Positions 5,167-10,810 of a stretch of DNA of 11,963 bases are shown here, piece after piece. Source of the stretch: Jiangellaceae bacterium. Its GTDB lineage: Bacteria; Actinomycetota; Actinomycetes; Jiangellales; Jiangellaceae. The notes under the pieces were generated by a model that saw only the letters and a program-made list of their open reading frames with translations, did not search any database and was not told the origin of the DNA. Location: the NCBI GenBank assembly GCA_030146385.1, contig JASLBX010000333.1, positions 1 through 11,963 of the forward strand, given 5' to 3'. The translations under genes were made by a program, and so were the position numbers. Position 1 is the stretch's first letter, and each line of letters begins with the position of its first letter.

Positions 5167-6450
5167 ATGATTCCTGCTGCACCCGACGGCATGCTGCGGG
5201 TCGCCGGCCTGGCACTTCGCGATCACTGGTTCGACGTGCCGCTCAACCACGCTGAGCCGGACGAAGAGACGATCCAGGTCTACGCCCGCGAGGTCGTGGC
5301 GGCTGACAAGCCCGACGCTGACAAACCGTGGCTGCTGTTCCTGCAAGGCGGGCCGGGCGGTAAGTCGCCGCGGCCGACGAGCTCGCCGGGCTGGCTCCAC
5401 CGCGCGGTGAAGGACTTCCGGGTGCTGCTGCTCGACCAGCGCGGGACTGGACGCTCGACGCCGGTGACGCCGCGGACCATCCTGCGGCGGGGCGATGCTG
5501 CCGCCCAGGCCGAGTACCTGTCGCACTTCCGTGCCGACTCGATAGTCGCGGACGCCGAGCTCATCCGTCGTCGGTTGGTCGGCCCGGACGAGAAGTGGAG
5601 TGTCCTCGGGCAGTCGTTCGGCGGGTTCTGCACCTTGCACTACCTGTCGGTCGCTTCTAGCGGGCTCGCGGCGGCGTACCTCACCGGTGGGCTGGGCCCG
5701 CTCGATGCAACGGCCGACGAGGTCTACCAGGCCACGTACGACACGGCGCGGGCCAAGAACAAGGCCTATCACCAGTCGTTCCCGGACGACCAGGATCGTC
5801 TCGAGCGGATCGCGGCCTACCTCCGCGAGCACGACGTGCGGTTGCCTGACCGGTCGCCGCTGTCGGTCCGCCGCTTCCAGACGATCGGGATGGACCTCGG
5901 GGGGAAGATGGCCGTCCCGAATCTGCACTACCTGCTGGAGGAGGCATTCGTCGACGGGCCGGAGCTGTCGCACACGTTCCTGCACGGCCTATACACAGAG
6001 CTGACCTTCGCGCCCGCGCCGCTCTACGCGGTTCTGCACGAACCCCTGTACGCGCAAGGGACGGCCACCCGTTGGGCCGCACAGCGGATACGACCTGCTG
6101 ACTTCGATCCAGGCGCCTCGCCGCTGCTCCTGACCGGCGAGATGATCTATCCATGGATGTTCGAGGACGACCCGGCGCTGCGGCCGTTCCTTGACGCGGC
6201 CGAGCTGCTCGCTCAGCGGGATGACTGGCCGACCCTCTACGACCGGGCGGCACTGGCCGCCAACGAGGTGCCAGCCGCGGCTGCGCTCTACACCGACGAC
6301 ATGTACGTCGACGCGGGGTACTCCGAAGACACGGCGGCCGCTGTGCGGGGTCTACGGGTGTGGAAGACCAACGCCTATGAGCACGACGGGCTGCGTGAGA
6401 CCGACTACATCCTGGACCGATTGATCAAGATGGCCAGGGGCGAGCTCTGA
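5167..6450 (+). CDS. Alpha/beta-hydrolase, proline iminopeptidase-like (peptidase family S33)
   Basis: This is a 427-residue cytosolic serine hydrolase with no signal peptide or membrane helix. It has LQGGPGG (59-65), the oxyanion motif of proline iminopeptidases; DQRGTGRS (90-97), also typical of S33 enzymes; and the nucleophile elbow GQSFGG with Ser150. Likely acid and base residues are an Asp in TDDMYVD (377-382) and His406 in YEHDGL. The long insertion between about 180 and 370 is the helical cap that sets specificity in this group. Family members remove N-terminal proline or other residues from peptides, but some act on esters, so the substrate is open. The ATG directly follows the enoyl reductase TAG, so it is almost certainly translated from the fabG-fabI message. 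Why a peptidase-like gene sits there is unclear. Confidence 0.88.
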   Translation: MIPAAPDGMLRVAGLALRDHWFDVPLNHAEPDEETIQVYAREVVAADKPDADKPWLLFLQGGPGGKSPRPTSSPGWLHRAVKDFRVLLLDQRGTGRSTPVTPRTILRRGDAAAQAEYLSHFRADSIVADAELIRRRLVGPDEKWSVLGQSFGGFCTLHYLSVASSGLAAAYLTGGLGPLDATADEVYQATYDTARAKNKAYHQSFPDDQDRLERIAAYLREHDVRLPDRSPLSVRRFQTIGMDLGGKMAVPNLHYLLEEAFVDGPELSHTFLHGLYTELTFAPAPLYAVLHEPLYAQGTATRWAAQRIRPADFDPGASPLLLTGEMIYPWMFEDDPALRPFLDAAELLAQRDDWPTLYDRAALAANEVPAAAALYTDDMYVDAGYSEDTAAAVRGLRVWKTNAYEHDGLRETDYILDRLIKMARGEL

Positions 6451-6698
6451 GCCTCGAGGACCTGCTGAGGCGCGAGCGCCCCGCCATCGTGGCGGGCGTT
6501 GGTCCGGCGGTTCGGCGACCTCGACCTGGCTGAGGACTGCCTGCAGGACGCAGCTGCGGAGGCCCTCGAGCACTGGACGCGGGAGGGCGAGCCGGCCAAC
6601 CCAGCCGGCTGGCTCGTGACGACCGCCCGCCGCACCCGGCCGAGCGCGACCTGCTCGCCGACCGTCTGCGCGGCCGGCCGGGTGAGCCGTTCGCATAG
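6447..6698 (+). pseudogene. Remnant of an ECF RNA polymerase sigma factor gene (frameshifted, truncated)
   Basis: Two frames together spell the N-terminal region 2 of a sigma-24-like factor of the large group with a C-terminal DUF6596-type domain. LEDLLRRERPAIVA is encoded from 6450 in one frame. LVRRFGDLDLAEDCLQDA, then EALEHW and NPAGWLVTTARR, are encoded from 6499 in another, ending near 6633. Removing one G from the GGG at 6494-6496 restores a continuous AIVAALVRRFG, so a single-base insertion is the likely first lesion. After TTARR the expected DNA-binding remainder and region 4 are missing; only about 60 nt of unrelated coding sense precede sixA. The original start seems to have overlapped the hydrolase stop and now reads CTGAGC. 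The second frame is, by chance, continuous with sixA. It is almost certainly non-functional. Confidence 0.8.
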
Positions 6699-6701
6699 GC
6701 T
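6696..6701 (+). promoter_or_regulatory. -10 element of sixA (leaderless)
   Basis: TAGGCT is followed by 7 nt and the ATG at 6709. There is no ribosome site. It supports ATG 6709 as the start over TTG 6499, from which the frame is also open. No -35 was recognised. Confidence 0.55.
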
Positions 6702-6708
6702 CGGGCGT

Positions 6709-7197
6709 ATGGCTAAGACGCTGGTGGTACTGCGTCACGCGAAATCGGCCTGGCCGGACGGCGTGGCCGACCATGACCGTCCGCTCTCCGAACGGGGCCG
6801 CCGCGACGCGCCCGCCGTCGGACGATGGTTGCGCGAGCAGGGGATTGTCGCCGAGTTGGCTGTGGTCTCCAGCGCCCTGCGGGCCCGCGAGACGTTCGAG
6901 CTGGCGGCAGCCGAGCTAGACCCGGCGCCCAGGCCGCTCATCACAGACACCGTGTACAGCGCGAGCACGGGTGATCTGCTCGACACGGTGCGCGAACTGC
7001 CAGCCGAGACCAAGGTGGCATTGCTGGTCGGGCACAATCCGAGCATCGGCATGCTGGCCGCCACGCTGGACGACCGCACGCAGGGCGCCCTGGAGTTCAA
7101 GACGAGTGCCGTCGCGGTCTACGACGTCGGCGCGACCTGGCCCGAGGTCAACCCGGGCGAGGCCCGCCTGATCGCGTCCACCATTCCCCGCGGGTGA
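6709..7197 (+). CDS. SixA-type phosphohistidine phosphatase (histidine phosphatase superfamily)
   Basis: This is a 162-residue member of the histidine phosphatase superfamily, the size of SixA, which removes phosphate from histidine in phosphorelay proteins; other small members hydrolyse small phosphoesters. The catalytic core is complete: LRHAKS with nucleophile His10 and Arg9, Arg58 in SSALRARET, and the second histidine His109 in VGHNPS. LSERGRRDA (26-34) and the YSAS segment (83-86) are family features. There is no signal peptide, so it is probably cytosolic. The start at 6709 gives the expected N-terminus MAKTLVVLRHAKS and is backed by a TAGGCT -10. A frame extending back to 6499 encodes decayed sigma-factor sequence and is not part of this protein. 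It converges on serB. Its true phosphate substrate in this organism is not known. Confidence 0.92.
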   Translation: MAKTLVVLRHAKSAWPDGVADHDRPLSERGRRDAPAVGRWLREQGIVAELAVVSSALRARETFELAAAELDPAPRPLITDTVYSASTGDLLDTVRELPAETKVALLVGHNPSIGMLAATLDDRTQGALEFKTSAVAVYDVGATWPEVNPGEARLIASTIPRG

Positions 7198-7291
7198 GGT
7201 TCGATCACGTTCAGCATGCCTGTCCATGCCGTGCCAGGCGCGTGCGGGTGGTATGGCGCCGACGGGCCTGGTGGGCGGCCCACGCGCGAGC
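7198..7291. other. Intergenic region between convergent sixA and serB
   Basis: There is no coding sense here. A small GC hairpin, GTGGG-CGG-CCCAC (7271-7283), and a weak GCCTG/CAGGC pairing (7218-7222 with 7235-7239) are visible. Either could contribute to bidirectional termination, but both stems are only 5 bp and no T run follows, so no terminator is firmly called. Confidence 0.3.
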
Positions 7292-8506
7292 TCAGTCGAG
7301 CGGTGGGGCCGGTGTGGTGTAGCCGTCGGCGGCGTCGGCGGCTTCGATGTCCTGCCGGCTGATGCCCAGCAGGTAGAGCACGGCGTCCAGATACGGGACG
7401 CTGACGGCAGTGTCCGCGGCCTCCCGCACCACGGGCTTGGCGTTGAACGCGATCCCGAGGCCTGCCGCTGCGATCATGTCCAGATCGTTGGCGCCGTCAC
7501 CGACCGCGACGGTCTGGGACAGCGGGACGTCGGCGGCGTCGGCGAACCTGCGTAGCGCCGCTGCCTTGCCGACACGATCGAGAATCGGCCCGATGAGCTC
7601 GCCGGTCAGCCGTCCGTCGGCGATCTCCAGGGTGTTGGCGGCTGCGTAGTCGAGCGACAGTTCCCCGGCGAGGTGGTCCGTGATCTGCGTGAACCCGCCG
7701 CTGACGATCGCGAAACGGTAGTCGAGCCGCTTCAGGGTGCGCACCAGGGTGCGCGCGCCAGGGGTCAGCCGCACGGACGCCACGACCTCGTCGACCGCAG
7801 ACGCCGGCAGCCCGGCCAGCAGGCGGACCCGGGCCCGAAGCGATTCGGCGAAGTCCAGCTCGCCCCGCATGGCCTCGGCGGTGACCTTGGCCACCTGGTC
7901 CAGCACGCCGGCCCGCTCGGCGAGCATTTCGATGACCTCACCTTGGACGAGCGTGGAGTCGACGTCCATGACGACGAGCCGCTTGGCACGCCGGATCAGC
8001 CCGGACGGCTGGACGGCAACGTCGAACCCGTGGCTCAGGGCTTCGGCAGCAAGCTCGACCCGCAGCAGAGCCGGGTCGACCCCGGAAACTTCGAGCTCGA
8101 TGGACGTCACGGGGTATGACGCCAGACGGACGATCCGGTCGATGTTGCCGCGCCGGGCGGCGATCCGTCCCGCGACTGCTGACATCGCCGCGGGCCGCAG
8201 CGGGTGGCCCAGCACGGTGACGTGGGTGCGGCCGGGCTTGCGGTTCGGGTCGCCGGACCCGGGGGAGAACTCGACGTCCATGCCGAGTGAGCCGACCACT
8301 CTTCCGACGGCGGTCTGGAATGCCGCCTCGTTCTCCGGTGCCGTGACGAGGATGCCCAGGATCAGCCGGCCGCGTACCACTACCTGCTCGACGTCGACCA
8401 CGTCAACGGCATGTTCGGACATGGCCGCGAACAGCCGGGCAGTGACGCCGGGGCGGTCGCGGCCGGTGACGGTGACGAGGACGGTGCGAGGTACGGGACG
8501 GCTCAT
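7292..8506 (-). CDS. serB: Phosphoserine phosphatase SerB with two N-terminal ACT-like domains
   Basis: SerB hydrolyses O-phospho-L-serine, the last step of serine synthesis, in the cytosol. The 404-residue protein has an ACT domain (about 8-80, beginning VLVTVTGRDRPGVTARLF), a second ACT-like domain (about 94-165, THVTVLGHPLRPAAMSAVAG) and a HAD catalytic domain. Catalytic motifs are complete: DVDSTL with nucleophile Asp181 and Asp183, Glu190, Ser269 in VSGGF, Lys314, and GDGANDLDM (336-344) holding the Mg2+. This layout matches mycobacterial SerB2, where the ACT domains mediate serine feedback and oligomerisation; the same control here is an inference. A TAACCT hexamer 9 nt before the ATG suggests a nearly leaderless message. 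It lies 96 nt downstream of an unknown gene on the same strand. The call is secure. Confidence 0.96.
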   Translation of the reverse strand: MSRPVPRTVLVTVTGRDRPGVTARLFAAMSEHAVDVVDVEQVVVRGRLILGILVTAPENEAAFQTAVGRVVGSLGMDVEFSPGSGDPNRKPGRTHVTVLGHPLRPAAMSAVAGRIAARRGNIDRIVRLASYPVTSIELEVSGVDPALLRVELAAEALSHGFDVAVQPSGLIRRAKRLVVMDVDSTLVQGEVIEMLAERAGVLDQVAKVTAEAMRGELDFAESLRARVRLLAGLPASAVDEVVASVRLTPGARTLVRTLKRLDYRFAIVSGGFTQITDHLAGELSLDYAAANTLEIADGRLTGELIGPILDRVGKAAALRRFADAADVPLSQTVAVGDGANDLDMIAAAGLGIAFNAKPVVREAADTAVSVPYLDAVLYLLGISRQDIEAADAADGYTTPAPPLD

Positions 8507-8515
8507 GACCGCTAC

Positions 8516-8521
8516 AGGTTA
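8516..8521 (-). promoter_or_regulatory. Possible -10 element of serB
   Basis: TAACCT on the minus strand lies 9 nt before ATG 8506, which would leave a leader of 2-3 nt. There is no ribosome site and no clear -35. This suggests serB has its own promoter within the 96-nt gap after the upstream gene. Confidence 0.4.
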
Positions 8522-8550
8522 GCTGCCATCGACAACGCGACGGGACGGAA

Positions 8551-8565
8551 GTCCACCGGCTGGAC
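8551..8565. other. Small hairpin in the gap between the unknown gene and serB
   Basis: GTCCA (8551-8555) pairs with TGGAC (8561-8565) around CCGGC. It could mark the end of the upstream minus-strand transcript, but it is only 5 bp with no T tract. A weak call. Confidence 0.25.
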
Positions 8566-8602
8566 CACTCGCTATGCACATGCCCGTCCCCAGCTCACCT
8601 GA

Positions 8603-9349
8603 TCAGGGGCGGTGGTTGTTGCAAGCAGCGGCCAGGCCGTGCCGGGCGGTCCGCTCGAGCTGGCGGAGCGCTTCACGCCGCGCGGACGCCTCCGCCGCGG
8701 TCACCGCGCCGCCGTCGTCGGCCAGGGCGAACTCCGCGATCGTCCAGAGCCGGGCCGACCGGGCGGCCAGCGCCTGCGCCTCCTGCGAGTACCCATGCGG
8801 CAGAGGCGCCGACGCTTTGCCCGATCGCACATCGTCCAGCAGCTGAGCCACCTCCGGACGCCACAAGGGTACGTCGAGGTCGGCTAGGACCCGTCCGGCC
8901 GCGAGCAGCGCCTCGTTCAGCTCCCGGTCTGCCTCCGCGATACTCGGCCCCGCCGGCGGCTTGCGTGCCTCGTGCCACATCCACTCCACGAAGTGGCCTT
9001 GGTCGCCGGGCGGGCCGAACGGTGTCACCCGGGGAACCAGCGCGTATGACGCCGCACCCACGGCGATGACCGCCTCGCCCGCCTGCACGGCGGCCTCGTT
9101 CAGCGGTAACGGCCCGGCGAGACCCAGCAGATCGCCTGGCCGGGGAAGCGCCACCGATCCGGCCTCTACCGCCGACTCGCGCCAGAACACCAGCACCTCG
9201 TCCAGTGACTCCAGTGCCGGGCTGCCCGCAAGCGAGTGCGGTTCGTCGTCGCCGCGCACGCGCTCGATCACCTCATCGACGTCGCAGCGGCCCTCGAACC
9301 ACATCGTCGCCCACGCGGCGAGCCGGACCGAACGGGGAAGCGAGACCAT
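8603..9349 (-). CDS. Actinobacterial protein of unknown function
   Basis: This is a 248-residue, probably cytosolic protein with no signal peptide, membrane helix or catalytic motif that I recognise. The N-terminus LPRSVRLAAWATMWFEG (4-20), GDDEPH (33-38), the segment ALPRPGDLLGLAGP (67-80) with NEAAVQAGEAVI after it, and ALVPRV (103-108) have the look of a conserved actinobacterial family. I recall similar uncharacterised proteins but cannot name a domain. The C-terminal half is helical and charged, rich in Ala, Glu and Arg. ATG 9349 is chosen because it starts at the conserved-looking PRSVRLAAW and has TACGCT 9 nt upstream; the frame stays open to 9487, but that extension overlaps the divergent ABC gene. 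The stop is 96 nt upstream of serB, so the two may be co-expressed, with no evidence for a shared pathway. Confidence 0.75.
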   Translation of the reverse strand: MVSLPRSVRLAAWATMWFEGRCDVDEVIERVRGDDEPHSLAGSPALESLDEVLVFWRESAVEAGSVALPRPGDLLGLAGPLPLNEAAVQAGEAVIAVGAASYALVPRVTPFGPPGDQGHFVEWMWHEARKPPAGPSIAEADRELNEALLAAGRVLADLDVPLWRPEVAQLLDDVRSGKASAPLPHGYSQEAQALAARSARLWTIAEFALADDGGAVTAAEASARREALRQLERTARHGLAAACNNHRP

Positions 9350-9358
9350 GATTCGTCC

Positions 9359-9364
9359 AGCGTA
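9359..9364 (-). promoter_or_regulatory. Possible -10 element of the unknown gene
   Basis: TACGCT on the minus strand is 9 nt before ATG 9349. It shares an 88-nt divergent region with the ABC ATPase promoter. No -35 or ribosome site was found. Confidence 0.35.
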
Positions 9365-9423
9365 GGGAATCCTGTCGGGAACCGTGGCAGCCCGGTGCCG
9401 GGCAGACGCGCCACGGCACTCGG

Positions 9424-9429
9424 TAAGGT
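9424..9429 (+). promoter_or_regulatory. -10 element of the ABC ATPase gene
   Basis: TAAGGT is followed by 8 nt and ATG 9438, with no ribosome site. This is the same leaderless layout as at moaA and sixA. Confidence 0.45.
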
Positions 9430-9437
9430 CGCGTGCC

Positions 9438-10232
9438 ATGACCGACGTCCTCGAGCTGGCCGACGTCTCGGTGCGGCGATCCGGCACCTACCTGCTGCAG
9501 GGGGTGACCTGGGCTGTCGCCGAGTCCGATCGCTGGGTCATTCTCGGGCCGAACGGTGCGGGCAAGACCACGCTGTTGCAGGTCGCAGCCGCCAACATGC
9601 ATCCGTCCGAGGGATACGCCGCGATCCTGGGCGAGATGCTGGGCGCGGTCGACGTGTTCGAGCTGCGTCCCCGCATCGGCCTGACCAGCGTGGCGCTCGC
9701 CGACCGCATTCCGCGTGAGGAGCGCGTCCGCGACGTCGTAATGACCGCGTCGTACGCGGTCGTGGGCCGGTGGCGCGAGTCGTACCAGACATACGACGAA
9801 AAGCGCGCGAACTGGCTGCTTCACCGGCTCGGCGTGGCCGGGCTAGCCGATCGCACGTTCGGGACGCTGTCCGAAGGGGAGCGTAAGCGAGTCCAGATCG
9901 CCCGCGCGATGATGTCCGACCCCGAACTCCTACTCCTGGACGAGCCCGCTGCCGGGCTGGACCTGGGCGGACGCGAGGCACTCGTCGCGACGCTCGGCGA
10001 ATTGGCCGCCGACCTGGCGTCGCCGGCCATGGTGCTCGTGACGCATCACGTCGAGGAGATCCCGCGCGGGTTCACCCACGTGATGCTGCTGCGTGAGGGA
10101 CGGGTGGTGGCGTCCGGGCCGCTCGAGGAGGCCCTCACGGCACAGGCGCTGAGCACCACGTTCGACCTTCCGCTTGAGCTGAATCTGGACAACGGACGGT
10201 GGTCCGCGCGGGCGCAACTCGCCACAAGTTAG
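9438..10232 (+). CDS. ABC transporter ATP-binding protein, ModF/YlmA-like (no partner permease nearby)
   Basis: This is a single 264-residue ABC nucleotide-binding domain. It has Walker A GPNGAGKTT (37-45), signature LSEGERKR (144-151), Walker B LLLLDEP (164-170) with catalytic Glu169, D-loop AAGLDL, and the switch histidine in VTHHVEEIP (201-209). The position of the usual Q-loop glutamine reads RIGLTSVALADRIP (79-92), with no Gln. That form, together with VTHHVEEI, points to the ModF/YlmA group of ATPases (COG1119 in my recollection), whose cargo is poorly defined. No membrane subunit or substrate-binding protein is encoded within about 3 kb on either side, so it may pair with a permease elsewhere or not be a transporter at all. 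ATG 9438 follows a TAAGGT -10. It is divergent from the unknown gene and followed closely by nfeD. Confidence 0.9.
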   Translation: MTDVLELADVSVRRSGTYLLQGVTWAVAESDRWVILGPNGAGKTTLLQVAAANMHPSEGYAAILGEMLGAVDVFELRPRIGLTSVALADRIPREERVRDVVMTASYAVVGRWRESYQTYDEKRANWLLHRLGVAGLADRTFGTLSEGERKRVQIARAMMSDPELLLLDEPAAGLDLGGREALVATLGELAADLASPAMVLVTHHVEEIPRGFTHVMLLREGRVVASGPLEEALTAQALSTTFDLPLELNLDNGRWSARAQLATS

Positions 10233-10234
10233 CG

Positions 10235-10266
10235 ATCTTTAAGAAATGTTATGAATCGCCTAGGGT
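10235..10266 (+). promoter_or_regulatory. nfeD promoter with AT-rich upstream element
   Basis: TAGGGT (10261-10266) is followed by 6 nt and ATG 10273, so the message is probably leaderless. Positions 10235-10257 contain 18 A/T of 23, unlike anything else in this GC-rich window, and span the -35 region (TTTAAG at 10238-10243, 17-nt spacer, a poor match). The stretch may act as an UP-like element or regulator site. Confidence 0.45.
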
Positions 10267-10272
10267 TAGGCC

Positions 10273-10734
10273 ATGCGCGATGCGTTCGACTGGATCGGCG
10301 ACAACGAGTGGACCTTGTGGGCCGGTCTCGCGCTGATCCTGGGCATCATCGAGACCACGACGCTTGATCTGGTCTTCCTGATGCTGGCCGTCGGCGCCGC
10401 CGGTGGCGCTGTGGTCGCCGCGTTCGGCGTACCCTTTGTTTTCCAGGCACTCGCCGCCATCGCGGTCAGCGTCGCCATGCTCGGCGTCGTCCGACCGATC
10501 GCCAAGCGCCACCTGCACCAGCCGATCACCGAGCGAACCGGCGTGGCGGCGCTGGTCGGGCGCCGGGCGGTCGTTCTCGAGCGCGTCGACGGCACCGGTG
10601 GCCGGGTGAAGCTGGCCGGCGAGGTGTGGTCCGCGCGGAGTTACGACGGCTCTGTGATCGAGGCGGGCGCCAACGTGGACGTCGTGGAGATCCAGGGGGC
10701 GACAGCACTCGTGTTCGCTGCTGAAGGTCCGTAA
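10273..10734 (+). CDS. NfeD family membrane protein (short form)
   Basis: This is a 153-residue NfeD protein of the short type, without the ClpP-like protease domain of long NfeD. The N-terminal half is hydrophobic, with about three membrane helices (about 14-34, 34-52 and 55-74; MLAVGAAGGAVVAAFGVPFV lies between them). The C-terminal part from GVAALVGRRAVV (about 90) to TALVFA (about 149) is the soluble OB-fold domain, with alternating strands and the turn DGTGGRVKLAGEVW. Short NfeD proteins are usually encoded beside an SPFH/stomatin protein and interact with it at the membrane, which is exactly the case here: the SPFH gene starts 76 nt downstream. It is preceded by a TAGGGT -10 and needs no ribosome site. 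The family call is firm; the cellular role is known only in outline. Confidence 0.9.
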   Translation: MRDAFDWIGDNEWTLWAGLALILGIIETTTLDLVFLMLAVGAAGGAVVAAFGVPFVFQALAAIAVSVAMLGVVRPIAKRHLHQPITERTGVAALVGRRAVVLERVDGTGGRVKLAGEVWSARSYDGSVIEAGANVDVVEIQGATALVFAAEGP

Positions 10735-10778
10735 GCTCCCGCATGCCATCTGGCGGCACACCCCACACGCGCAACCGA

Positions 10779-10804
10779 TAGCTTGGTCGCCCCCGAAGAA
10801 AGGG
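10779..10804 (+). promoter_or_regulatory. Possible internal promoter and ribosome site of the SPFH gene
   Basis: TAGCTT (10779-10784) could be a -10, with transcription starting about 20 nt before the gene. AAAGGG (10799-10804), 6 nt before ATG 10811, is a fair ribosome site and supports that start. No -35 is evident, and the gene may also be read through from nfeD. Confidence 0.4.
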
Positions 10805-10810
10805 TCTCCC

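Noticed and set aside
5900..5907. GGGGGAAG inside the hydrolase gene, complementary to the CTTCCCCC loop of the 6C-like RNA.
   Set aside because: It is deep in coding sequence (Gly-Lys codons) and an 8-base G-rich match is expected by chance in this composition.
4258..5985. A 575-codon open frame on the minus strand opposite fabI and the hydrolase.
   Set aside because: It is Arg/Gly/Val-rich with no motif, and it lies fully antisense to two genes with complete catalytic residues.
8598..8607. Perfect palindrome CCTGATCAGG at the stop of the unknown gene.
   Set aside because: It is short, has no loop for a terminator hairpin, and is not positioned as an operator for either neighbour.
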